NCBI RefSeq assembly: GCF_001517975.1
Contig: NZ_KQ950184.1
Span: 169,029-233,028, forward strand
Source: Thermobifida cellulosilytica TB100
Lineage (GTDB): Bacteria; Actinomycetota; Actinomycetes; Streptosporangiales; Streptosporangiaceae
Direction: 5' to 3'
Length of the DNA stretch: 64,000 nt
Shown here: positions 40,355-48,280 of the stretch, piece by piece
Numbering within the stretch: the first letter of the stretch is position 1
How the letters are laid out: each line of letters begins with the position of its first letter
The notes under the pieces: model-generated
Database searches by the model: none
Told to the model about the DNA's origin: nothing
The model's input: only the letters and a program-made list of their open reading frames with translations
Made by a program: the position numbers and the translations under genes

Positions 40355-40389
40355 GGTGGTCCGCCGCGCGCGGCGGACCACCTCACTCC
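40348..40389. terminator. Perfect 42-bp palindrome shared by two convergent stop codons
   Basis: 40348-40368 is the exact reverse complement of 40369-40389, a 21-bp stem without loop. It contains the stop codon of the MotB-like gene (40352-40354) and that of the kinase gene on the other strand (40383-40385). Best read as a compact bidirectional terminator. Confidence 0.8.
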
Positions 40390-42041
40390 CGCCCGGCGGC
40401 CTCGGCGAACCGCCGGGCCGTGTCCGCGGCGACCGAGGCGATGACCACCCAGGCCAGCCCGCGGGCCGTGTCGGGGTCGGCGCGCACCACCGCCTCCTGC
40501 TGGCTGGTCCACCAGCGGGTGGGACAGCGCAGCGCCAGCACCGCCGCGCGGTGCCGGTCGAGTTCGGCGCTGCGCCGCCGCACCAGCAGCGCCGTCGCGT
40601 ACACCCGGTCGGTCAGTTCCCGGTCCGGGGGCAGCAGGATCTGCGGGTGCCCCAGCGTGTCGTGCTCGGCCCAGATCTGGTGGCGCAGTTCGCGCAGCGG
40701 CTCCCTGGTGCGGTCCACGACCTCGGCGACCTGGGAGCGGAGCCGCCGCAGCACCCGGCAGCCCCGCCCGAGGTGCTTGCCCACGCACAGGCCGTGCCGG
40801 CAGACGTGCCGGGCCGCGTACCTCTCGACGATCACGCTGCGCTCCCCGAGGAGGCGGCGCAGCAGGGCCTGCTCCTGCGCCCCGCCGGAGGCCAGCGCCA
40901 CCAGCCCGTCCTCGTCCACGGGGTGGCCCCGGTAGCGGGGCCGCTCGTGCGGGGCGAGCCGCAGGGCGATCTCCGCGAGGGCCTCCTCCAGCTCGGACAG
41001 CTCCAGGTACTCCTCCTCTGCGACCCGGCGCACCAGGTCGCGCAGGCCGCGGTCGGTGAGCCCGAGGCGCCGCGCCTCGCCGAGGAGGCGCTCCCGGTTG
41101 CGGCGCAGCCAGGGCACCGGGTTGCCGTGGTGCTGCTGCATCTCCAGGACCAGCAGGGTCGCCGCGTCTCCCGCTTTCCGGGAGGGGCGGTCCCGGGGCG
41201 CGGCGGCAGACCGGGGGGAGCCGAGCGCGTCGAGCTCCTTCAGCAACTGCTCCGCGGTGGGGCGCTTCTTGGGATCCTTGTCCATCGCCCGCACCGCCAG
41301 GTCCGCCAGCGGCCCGCGCAGGCCGTGCAGCTCGGGCGGGGAGTGCAGCACCCGGTTCATGACCTCCTCGGGTGAGGAGGCGGTGAACGGCAGCCGTCCG
41401 GTCGCGGCGAACACCACCACGCAGCCCCAGGCGAAGACGTCCGAGGGCGGTTCGGACACGCCCCGGTACCGTTCCGGGCTCATCGTGCCCGCCGTGCCGA
41501 TCGGCGGCGCCCCGGTCCCGGTGAGCCCTTGGGCGTCCGCCGCCCGCGCGATGCCGAAGTCCAGCACGACCGGTGTGCCGTCGGGGCGGACCATGACGTT
41601 GGAGGGCTTGAGGTCGCGGTGGACGACACCGGCCCGGTGGATGGCGCACAGTGCGGCGGCCACCCCCCGGGCCAGCAGGAGCAGGCGCCGACCGGACAGC
41701 TTCCCGCACCGCTGCAGGGTGCGTCCCGGCACGTAGTCGGTGACCAGCCAGGGGTGCCCGTCGGAGACGCCGGAGTCCAGCAGCGGGACCACGTGCTCGC
41801 TGCGCAGCCGCTGCAGCGCCCGGACCTCCTCCTGGAAGCGCCGGTGCCGGTGGTCGACGTCCGGGGGCATCCCGGAGCGCATGAGCTTCACCGCCACGGG
41901 GCGCCCCCGGGAGTCCAGGGCGGCGTAGACGACGCCCATGCCCCCCGTGCCCAGGCGGCCGACCAGCCGGTAGCCGGGAATGCGGACGGCGTGGTCGCCG
42001 GGGCGCAGGGGGGACAGGTCGGGCGGAAAACCGTGGGGCAT
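40383..42041 (-). CDS. Serine/threonine protein kinase with a long uncharacterised C-terminal region
   Basis: 552 residues. The kinase domain (about 22-290) is complete: glycine loop GRLGTGGMGVVYA (28-40), VAVK (Lys52), HRDLKPSN (141-148), DFGIA (161-165), GTAGTMSPERYRG activation/APE region, and DVFAWGCVVVFAATGRLPF. No membrane helix or PASTA repeats are seen. Residues 310-552 are helical and Arg/Leu-rich, with CRHGLCVGKHLGRGC in the middle, a possible metal site. The ATG at 42041 fits the family. It lies 113 bases downstream of the second kinase-like gene on the same strand. Likely a cytosolic kinase serving the neighbouring system. Confidence 0.88.
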   Translation of the reverse strand: MPHGFPPDLSPLRPGDHAVRIPGYRLVGRLGTGGMGVVYAALDSRGRPVAVKLMRSGMPPDVDHRHRRFQEEVRALQRLRSEHVVPLLDSGVSDGHPWLVTDYVPGRTLQRCGKLSGRRLLLLARGVAAALCAIHRAGVVHRDLKPSNVMVRPDGTPVVLDFGIARAADAQGLTGTGAPPIGTAGTMSPERYRGVSEPPSDVFAWGCVVVFAATGRLPFTASSPEEVMNRVLHSPPELHGLRGPLADLAVRAMDKDPKKRPTAEQLLKELDALGSPRSAAAPRDRPSRKAGDAATLLVLEMQQHHGNPVPWLRRNRERLLGEARRLGLTDRGLRDLVRRVAEEEYLELSELEEALAEIALRLAPHERPRYRGHPVDEDGLVALASGGAQEQALLRRLLGERSVIVERYAARHVCRHGLCVGKHLGRGCRVLRRLRSQVAEVVDRTREPLRELRHQIWAEHDTLGHPQILLPPDRELTDRVYATALLVRRRSAELDRHRAAVLALRCPTRWWTSQQEAVVRADPDTARGLAWVVIASVAADTARRFAEAAGRE

Positions 42042-42154
42042 GGGCGTTCCTGGTTCCGGGGGGATGCTCCGTCGTCGATTATCGACTCTCGGACCGCTCC
42101 GTACTGCGGTTTCCCCGAAACCGGAAGGGGGCGCGACCGGCGCGCCCCCCACAC

Positions 42155-44041
42155 TCAGCCCGCGGGCGGGTACAACTCCGTGACCGCCGTGATCACGGGC
42201 AGGCCGGTCTCGGGGTCGCGGTCGCCGAAGGTCACCTCGGCGATGACCACGTCTCCCCAGCTCAGGTAGTTGGCCAGGTCGCGTCCGGTGACCTTGTAGG
42301 TGCCCCGCCCGTCCTCGTCGACGAACACCTGGTCGGGGTTGAGACAGAAGTGCGCGCACATCACCTCGGCGTCGCTGGAGATCAGTGCCTCCAGCGGCTG
42401 GTCCGCCCCCTCGACCGGGGTCCACCGCTCGCTCCAGTCCTGCGGGGTGAGCTCGCTGCCGTTCTGCCCGGCGAACGCGTCGTCGCCGGACGCGGGCTCC
42501 ACCGGGGTGTAGGGCCACGGCCCGGACAGCAGGTTGACCTCGCTGGAGCTGTCGAGGCGCACCACGAGGGTGCCGGAGTCCCACTCGGGCGGCGGGGCGG
42601 CCTCCGGGGTCTCCTCGCCTCCGGACGCGGGCTGCGCGGAGTTCTGCTGGGGGGCGGGGGAGTCGCCGCCGAGCAGGGAGACTGCTCCCCAGACGACACC
42701 GCCCACCAGGAGCAGGGCCGCGGCGCCGCCGCCCGCCAGCAGCAGGAGCCGCTTGTTCGACCCGCCCGAGCCCGACGGTCCGCCGGAGGACTGCGCGGGA
42801 ACCGCGGCGGGTTTTTCGACCGGGGCGGGGGGCGCTTCGGCGACGGCGGTGGACGTCGCGAAGGTGGCGGTGGTCGAGGCCGCTTCGGCAGAGGCCGCGG
42901 CAGGCTTCTCGGCCGCAGCGGCGGGTTTTTCGGTCGGCACGGCACCGGCGTCCGAGCCGGAGGACCCCGCGCCCTGTGCCTTGGCCGGAGCGGCCTCCGG
43001 AGCCGTCTGTTGCAGCGACGAGAGCACCGGCACGGGCATGGTGAGGGACGACAGCCGTCCGCCCTTCTTGCCCTTGGGACGGCCGCCCACGTGGACCACC
43101 CGCGGCAGCAGCGCCGGTTCCACGATGCCCTGCCACTCCCGGTGCAGCACCCGGGTGACCCCGGAGCCCCGGCCGGCGTCGCTGCCGACCGACCCCAGAC
43201 CGGTCTCCCACAGTTCGATGGAGGAGCGCACCAGGCTGCGCACGTCGGGCCGCTCCCCGGGGTCGGCTGCCAGCGCCGACTCCAGCAGCGGGCGGATCTC
43301 GTCGGCGACACCGTCGAGATCGGGCTGCTGCTCGCCGATCCGCCCGGCGACCTCCTCGGGGGTCCCGGTGCCGAACGGCGGACGCCCGGTCCCGGCGAAG
43401 GCGAGGACGGCGCCCCAGGAGAACACGTCGGAGGCCGGGGTGGGGGCCTCGCCGCGCAGCCGCTCCGGGCTCAGCCACGGGGCCGACCCGGGCGGCACCG
43501 CCGTCTCCCCGGACAGGGCGCAGTCCAGGATGCGCGGCCCCTGGGAGCTCAGCAGCACGCTGCCGGGCTTGAGGTCGCCGTGCACCAGGTCCAGGGAGTG
43601 CAGCGCCGACAGCCCCTCGCCCAGCCCGGCGGCCAGGGCGGTGAGCCGCCCCAGGGTCATGGGGCCGCGCTGCCTGGTGTACTGCTCCAGCGGGGTTCCG
43701 GGAGCGTAGCGCGTCGCCAGCCACGCGGGCGTGCTGCGGACGTCGAACGCCACGGGCGGCACGTAGCAGCGCCCGTCCACGGCACCCAGGACACGCAGTC
43801 GCTGCTCCAGCCGGGCGCGAGCGGCCTCGTCCGGGACGAGGGCGGGCGGAACGACCTTGACCGCCAGCAGTACGTCCGGTTCGACGTCCGGATGCACCGC
43901 GGCGTAGACACTGCCCGCACCCGTCGAACCGAGCCGACCCACCAGCACGTACGGGCCGATGGAGCTGGGATCCTCCGGCGTGGTGGGGGCCAGGTCAGGG
44001 GGGACCAGAACGGAAACCGTTCGTTCGGAACGTCGACTCAT
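42155..44041 (-). CDS. Membrane-spanning kinase-like protein with degraded catalytic motifs (probable pseudokinase)
   Basis: 628 residues. The kinase fold spans about 28-290: VGRLGSTGAGSVYAA (weak glycine loop), LLAVKVV (Lys62 kept), HGDLKPGSVLL at 154-164 (Arg lost, Asn replaced by Ser) and LDCAL at 172-176 in place of DFG. Loss of the Asn and of the DFG aspartate context argues against normal phosphotransfer. An Ala/Pro/Glu-rich linker (330-425) precedes a membrane helix (LLLLAGGGAAALLLVGGVVWGAV). An external domain of about 170 residues with two close cysteines (MCAHFCLNPDQVFVDEDG) follows. It probably senses something outside the cell. Transcribed toward the active kinase gene. Confidence 0.8.
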   Translation of the reverse strand: MSRRSERTVSVLVPPDLAPTTPEDPSSIGPYVLVGRLGSTGAGSVYAAVHPDVEPDVLLAVKVVPPALVPDEAARARLEQRLRVLGAVDGRCYVPPVAFDVRSTPAWLATRYAPGTPLEQYTRQRGPMTLGRLTALAAGLGEGLSALHSLDLVHGDLKPGSVLLSSQGPRILDCALSGETAVPPGSAPWLSPERLRGEAPTPASDVFSWGAVLAFAGTGRPPFGTGTPEEVAGRIGEQQPDLDGVADEIRPLLESALAADPGERPDVRSLVRSSIELWETGLGSVGSDAGRGSGVTRVLHREWQGIVEPALLPRVVHVGGRPKGKKGGRLSSLTMPVPVLSSLQQTAPEAAPAKAQGAGSSGSDAGAVPTEKPAAAAEKPAAASAEAASTTATFATSTAVAEAPPAPVEKPAAVPAQSSGGPSGSGGSNKRLLLLAGGGAAALLLVGGVVWGAVSLLGGDSPAPQQNSAQPASGGEETPEAAPPPEWDSGTLVVRLDSSSEVNLLSGPWPYTPVEPASGDDAFAGQNGSELTPQDWSERWTPVEGADQPLEALISSDAEVMCAHFCLNPDQVFVDEDGRGTYKVTGRDLANYLSWGDVVIAEVTFGDRDPETGLPVITAVTELYPPAG

Positions 44042-44544
44042 CGTGGTCCTGTCTCAAAAAATTCGAGGTGGAGTGCTGGAACGCGCAGTAGTGGGAAACG
44101 CGCAGTGGTCGGCAGTAGTAGCCGGTCGGTAGTTGTCGCCATTATCGGGAGAACTCGGTCATCTTGTCAGACCGAGACGCTTCTATCCTCTTCCCTGTCG
44201 CCCTCCGATCGAATGCGCCACTCCGTGTTGCCAAATCTCTACGTAAAGTGTCTGTCCTGTGAGATTGGTGCGTGAATCGGGGAAAGGTCCGGACTGCGGG
44301 GCCGCCCCGGCGGCGGGGTGACCGGCCACAGCGGGCGGACCGGACCGGGGAAACGGCGGGAAAGCGCCGCCGGAGGTCCCGTGGGGAACAGGAGAACCGC
44401 GATAGTGTCAGACCCAATCCGGTTCTTCCTGAGGTGGCGGCCCGACCCCCTGGGCAGCCCGGCCGCCGATCGAAGGCCGTCCTGCGCCGACCTCCGCGTC
44501 GGCTGCCCGAAACTCCAATGATCCCAAGTGTTAGCGGAGTCCGC
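44042..44544. other. Divergent intergenic region with a direct repeat upstream of the pseudokinase
   Basis: About 500 bases. AACGCGCAGT occurs twice, at 44080-44089 and 44097-44106, 17 bp apart and 39 bp upstream of the pseudokinase start, a candidate tandem operator. GATAGTGT near 44401 is a possible -10 for the DUF948 gene on the plus strand. The frame open from 44272 toward DUF948 has no ribosome site and is not called. Confidence 0.4.
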
Positions 44545-44937
44545 ATGCTCACCGGAGGAGAACTCGCGGCCCTGGTCGCGGCCGTGGCCTGGGCCGTGGT
44601 GGCCGTGTTCCTGTGCATCGCCCTCATCAAGCTCATCCGCCTGCTGACCGAGGCGACCAGCGCCGTGGCCGAGCTCCGGGCGCGCACCACCCCCCTGCTC
44701 GACGACCTCGCGACCACGGTCGAACGGGCCAACAGCTCGCTCGACCGGGTCGAGGAGATCACCGCCAACCTCGCCAGCAGCAGCGAGGACGTCTCCACGG
44801 TCACCGCGCTCACCCGTTCCGCGGTGACCGGCCCCCTCGTCAAGGTGGCGTCGCTGTCCTACGGGGTGCGCCAGGTCCTGGGACGGCGCAAGACCCTGGC
44901 GCTGATCCGCACCCGGCGCCGGAAGGAGCGCGTGTGA
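44545..44937 (+). CDS. DUF948 family membrane protein
   Basis: 130 residues. An N-terminal membrane helix (LAALVAAVAWAVVAVFLCIALIKLI) is followed by a helical, coiled-coil-like region (LLDDLATTVERANSSLDRVEEIT) and a basic end. DUF948 proteins lie before alaS in many actinobacteria. Function unknown; membrane-associated. The ATG at 44545 has GGAG five bases upstream; ATG 44518 is a weaker alternative. The stop overlaps the GTG of the next gene. Confidence 0.82.
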   Translation: MLTGGELAALVAAVAWAVVAVFLCIALIKLIRLLTEATSAVAELRARTTPLLDDLATTVERANSSLDRVEEITANLASSSEDVSTVTALTRSAVTGPLVKVASLSYGVRQVLGRRKTLALIRTRRRKERV

Positions 44938-45182
44938 TCGGCAGGGCCTTCTACTTCGTGGCCGGGGCGCTGGTCGGCGGCTACGCGGTCTACCGCGCCA
45001 CCCGCGCCGCCCGGGCCTGGTCCCCCGGCGGCATCGCCGACCGCGTCGAGAAGCGGGTCTCCTCCTACCGCGAGGCGCTGCGCGAGCTCAACGAGGACGT
45101 CGCCGCGGCCGTGCGCGCCCACGAGGAGGAACTGCTGCGCCGCTACGCCGCCGACCCGTACCCGGAACTGCCCCGGCGTTGA
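44934..45182 (+). CDS. DUF6167-type small membrane-associated protein
   Basis: 82 residues. One N-terminal hydrophobic segment (FYFVAGALVGGYAVYRATR) is followed by a charged helix (EALRELNEDVAAAVRAHEEELLRRY). A protein of this kind regularly follows DUF948 before alaS in actinobacteria. Overlaps DUF948 by four bases, with GGAAGGAG upstream. The pair probably works together; role unknown. Confidence 0.75.
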   Translation: MIGRAFYFVAGALVGGYAVYRATRAARAWSPGGIADRVEKRVSSYREALRELNEDVAAAVRAHEEELLRRYAADPYPELPRR

Positions 45183-45183
45183 C

Positions 45184-45233
45184 CTTGACGGGAAGGGGCG
45201 CCTCCCCGCGCGAAGCAGCCCTCTCCCGTCAAG
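45184..45233. terminator. Stem-loop between convergent genes
   Basis: CTTGACGGGA (45184-45193) pairs with TCCCGTCAAG (45224-45233), with further pairing possible inside. It lies just after the DUF6167 stop and before the end of the opposite-strand gene at 45261. Confidence 0.6.
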
Positions 45234-45260
45234 ATCGTCAAAGGGATCGGGGGCGAGCCC

Positions 45261-45620
45261 TCAGCCCTGTGGGGGCGCGCCGTTGAGGATGCCGGTGATG
45301 GTGGCGGCGAGCCGGACGGCGGGGGTGTTCTCGGGGATCTCGTCGCCCGCGTCCAGGGACCACTCGGCGCTGCGGTCCTCGCGCATGTCGAGCTCCACGG
45401 TGTAGCCGGTGCGGGGGTGGCAGACCCGCAGCGAGGCCGGGTCCTCGGCGGAGTGGTGCACGGTCAGACCGGCCGCCTCCAGCAGGGCGGCCACGGTGGC
45501 GGTGTAGCGCTCGAACTGCTCCTCGCAGAGCAGCCGCGGGGTCTCGGTGTCGATGGAGGTGTCGACCTCCTGCCACGCCTGGGAGACAATCGGCGTGGGG
45601 AGTGCGTGGACATCGGTCAT
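45261..45620 (-). CDS. Hypothetical protein next to the XRE/DUF397 pair
   Basis: 119 residues, acidic, no signal or membrane segment. No family recognised. The start at ATG 45620 follows GGAGGAG with an 8-base spacer, a strong ribosome site that makes the gene real. It is divergent from the XRE regulator at 45838, sharing a 217-base promoter region of lower GC content, so the regulator may control it. Confidence 0.65.
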   Translation of the reverse strand: MTDVHALPTPIVSQAWQEVDTSIDTETPRLLCEEQFERYTATVAALLEAAGLTVHHSAEDPASLRVCHPRTGYTVELDMREDRSAEWSLDAGDEIPENTPAVRLAATITGILNGAPPQG

Positions 45621-45837
45621 GCGGTGTTCTCCTCCCTGCGGCACCGCCCGGAGTGGTTGAGGGTTCCAAGCTCAAGAATCACTTCGGGCGGTGTTCTATT
45701 TGTCTGTTTTGCGGGCCTCTGGCCTGCGCTAAGTAATTCTTCGTGAGCTCTCCTTCACGTACTGCTAGAGTGATCCACGGGCAAGGGTAAGTCAAGTTTT
45801 AGGTCAAATTTTCCAAACTTCTCTCAAGGGGTAGCGG

Positions 45838-46689
45838 ATGTCCAAACGGCGGCCGACGCTGCGGGCGCAGTGGCTGGGCAAGATGCTCAAGGAACTTCGG
45901 GAACAGAACGGGCTCAAGCTGACCGACAGTGCCGAGTACCTCCAGCGCAGCTTCTCCGCGATCAGCAAGTTCGAGTCCGGGGCACTGCCCATCCGGGAAC
46001 CGGAGGTGCGCGCCCTGATGGACCTCTACGGAGTGGAGGGGGAGCGCCAGCGCGCCGCGCTGATCCAGTTGTCCCGCGAGGTCAGCAAGACCGGCTGGTG
46101 GGAGAAGTACTCCGACGACATCACCGACTGGTTCGTCGACTACGTGTGGTTGGAGAGCCGGGCCAGGCATATCCGCGCCTACGAGGTGACACCGGTCAAC
46201 GGGCTGTTGCAGACGAGGGAGTATGCGGAAGCATGGATGCGTGCGGTGAATCCCCATGACTCCGCTGCTCAGATCGAGCGGGGCGTCGAGTTGAGAATGG
46301 CACGCCAGAAGATTCTGCGTGGTGAGAAGGCGGTCGAGTTGGAGGTTCTCCTGGACGAGGCAGCTTTGCGCAGGATCGTTGGTGGCCGGGACGTGATGAG
46401 AGAGCAACTCCAACACCTGCTGGTCTGTGGGAAACAGTCCAACATCGAGATTCGAGTCCTTCCTTATTCGGCTGGAGCCCACGCAAGTCCGGACGGAGGT
46501 TTCACCCTGCTCCACTTGGAAGACCCGTTCCCCTTGGTCGCCTACACCGTGGGAGTCGCTGGAGGGGTTTACTTGGAATCACACGAAGCAGAGAGAGTCG
46601 ACGTCCTGTACAACCGTCTTCGAGAGAGCAGTCTGAGTCCAGAGGAGTCGGCCAAGTTGATCGTGGAACTCCAGAAGGAGATGAGATGA
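45838..46689 (+). CDS. XRE-family regulator with DUF5753 domain
   Basis: 283 residues. N-terminal helix-turn-helix (about 12-70, LGKMLKELREQNGLKLTDSA, RSFSAISKFESG) and a C-terminal DUF5753 domain (about 90-275, VNGLLQTREYAEAWMR, QLQHLL…IRVLPYSAGAH, FTLLHLEDP). Such proteins pair with small DUF397 proteins in actinomycetes and often control development or secondary metabolism. TAGAGT near 45769 is a -10 candidate. The stop overlaps the DUF397 ATG. Its location beside the lanthipeptide genes suggests it may regulate them. Confidence 0.9.
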   Translation: MSKRRPTLRAQWLGKMLKELREQNGLKLTDSAEYLQRSFSAISKFESGALPIREPEVRALMDLYGVEGERQRAALIQLSREVSKTGWWEKYSDDITDWFVDYVWLESRARHIRAYEVTPVNGLLQTREYAEAWMRAVNPHDSAAQIERGVELRMARQKILRGEKAVELEVLLDEAALRRIVGGRDVMREQLQHLLVCGKQSNIEIRVLPYSAGAHASPDGGFTLLHLEDPFPLVAYTVGVAGGVYLESHEAERVDVLYNRLRESSLSPEESAKLIVELQKEMR

Positions 46690-46949
46690 ACCAGGACGAC
46701 ACTTTGGTTCTCGACTGGAGAATCAGCAGCTACAGTCCAAGCGGCGGCAAGAGCTGCGTCGAAGTTGGCTGGCACATCAGCAGCTACAGCGCCAACGGCG
46801 GTGGCAGGTGCGTCGAAGCGGGTCCTCTCCTCGACACCCCCGCCCGGGTCGCGGTCCGCGACTCCACGCAGCGCGGTCTCGGGTTCCTCACCTTCCCCGC
46901 CGCCGAGTGGCACGCCTTCCTCCGCGCGGCCACGAGCGGCGCGCTGTAG
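46686..46949 (+). CDS. DUF397 protein with an internal duplication
   Basis: 87 residues. DUF397 proteins carry one W-x-x-SSYS…G…CVE motif, then VAVRDS and a closing F…W…FL. Here the first motif is present twice in tandem (residues 11-27 and 29-45), followed by a single ARVAVRDST…LTFPAAEWHAFL. It is translated with the upstream XRE gene (ATGA overlap). DUF397 proteins are thought to act with their XRE partner. Confidence 0.88.
   Translation: MNQDDTLVLDWRISSYSPSGGKSCVEVGWHISSYSANGGGRCVEAGPLLDTPARVAVRDSTQRGLGFLTFPAAEWHAFLRAATSGAL
46716..46823 (+). repeat. Tandem 54-base duplication inside the DUF397 gene
   Basis: Unit 1 is 46716-46769 and unit 2 is 46770-46823. Both encode W-x-ISSYS-x-x-G-G-x-x-CVE-x-G. 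The two copies have diverged at several bases, so the duplication is not very recent. Confidence 0.8.
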
Positions 46950-47053
46950 GGCACTCGGCGTTCCGACCGAAGCGGGCATGCGCCGCTCCACTCCTCCGGG
47001 CGGGACTCTCCCGCACCGCTTTCTCGCCCCAGCAGACGGAGTCAAGGCTCCGG

Positions 47054-48280
47054 TCAGCGGATCAGCAGGCATGCGTCCCAGTCGGACGCGGGAGGCTCGG
47101 GACGTGCGGCGGTGCGGAGCGCGAGAGCGAGCCCCGCGTCCCCGTCCAGGAACCCGGCCTCCTCGCCTCGCCGGGAAGCGCCGCACGTGATGAGGTGTTC
47201 GGCGAGGCGCGGCAGGCAGTCCGCGAGCACCGGGGTGTGCGAGTCGCGGGCGGTGCGCCAGACGGTCTGGAACACCCCGGCCCAACCGTGGCACAGGCCG
47301 GGGTCGATGATCTGGCCGAGTTGGGCCGGATCGTTCAGACAATCGGCGAGAACCTGCTCGGCCCTGCGCTGCCTGACGAGGTCTCCGGTGGCGAGGGCGG
47401 CGAGCTGCTGGGCCCGCGCGATCGCCGGAGTGCCGTAGCACCAGGAGGGGCGCAGCGGCCCCGGCTGTGTGCAGCGGCGGGCGCGGTGCTCGTCCCGGGT
47501 GATCCAGCGGGGCCACCAAGCCCCAGCGGGAGCGTCCTGCTGCCAGGAGTCCAGCCAGGCGCAGATGCGGACGATCGCCCCGACCTGCCCCGTGACGATG
47601 GCTCCTTGCTGGAGTGCCAGGGAGAGCAGAGCCAGGGGGCCGGTGATGCCGTGTGCCATGCCGAGGTTGGCGTGCCCACCGGCGAAGCCGGTCCGGTCGC
47701 CCTGATGAGGAGCGTGGCCCACCCACCACCCCGGCAGCGGGCAGCCGTCGACACGGACCGGTTCGGTCAGTCGGACCAGGTAGGACAGCACCCGTTCCAG
47801 AGCAGAGGAAGCCGGGTCCGTGCGCAGCAGTACGGCGCCGATGCCGGTCAGGCCGCTGAGGAGGTCGTACTCGCCGAAGACGGGGAGAGCGCCCCGGTCC
47901 ATGCGGGCAAACGCCGCATCGAGGCGACGGTGGGCCACGGCACGGACATGGTGCGTCATCGTGCTGCGGGCCGTGGCGTAGCGTCCGCTTTCGTCGTCGG
48001 CGCAGACCAGGACAGCCGCCAGCGCGGGAGCACCGTGGAAGAGGCGGGCCCGGTCGGTGGCGTCCACGCCGTCGCGGGCCGCAGCCTGCAACCAGGCATG
48101 GGCACTGCGCCATGCTGCCTCGTCGCCGCCGCGGGCGCGTTCGATGTGCACGAGCGCGATTCCGAGCGCTCCCGCCGCCAGGGACTGGGGAGGAGCACCT
48201 AGGGGCACGGCGGCGGGCTCGGTCAGGCGCGCGGCCGCGGCGGCCGCGGCGGCCGCGGCGCGTCCGGCACGGATCGGCAT
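47054..48280 (-). CDS. Lanthionine synthetase C family cyclase
   Basis: 408 residues. It joins Cys thiols to dehydrated Ser/Thr to close lanthionine rings. Zinc ligands Cys281 (WCYGTPA) and Cys330-His331 (LCHGWAG) are present, as is the GxxHGxxG-like GMAHGITGPLALL, giving the alpha/alpha-barrel of LanC. Residues 8-17 are an uninterrupted alanine run encoded by a GGCCGC-type repeat (about 48228-48262), which is odd for the family and raises doubt about the exact N-terminus. It overlaps the LanB stop by one base pair set (ATGA), so the two are coupled. Confidence 0.92.
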   Translation of the reverse strand: MPIRAGRAAAAAAAAAARLTEPAAVPLGAPPQSLAAGALGIALVHIERARGGDEAAWRSAHAWLQAAARDGVDATDRARLFHGAPALAAVLVCADDESGRYATARSTMTHHVRAVAHRRLDAAFARMDRGALPVFGEYDLLSGLTGIGAVLLRTDPASSALERVLSYLVRLTEPVRVDGCPLPGWWVGHAPHQGDRTGFAGGHANLGMAHGITGPLALLSLALQQGAIVTGQVGAIVRICAWLDSWQQDAPAGAWWPRWITRDEHRARRCTQPGPLRPSWCYGTPAIARAQQLAALATGDLVRQRRAEQVLADCLNDPAQLGQIIDPGLCHGWAGVFQTVWRTARDSHTPVLADCLPRLAEHLITCGASRRGEEAGFLDGDAGLALALRTAARPEPPASDWDACLLIR

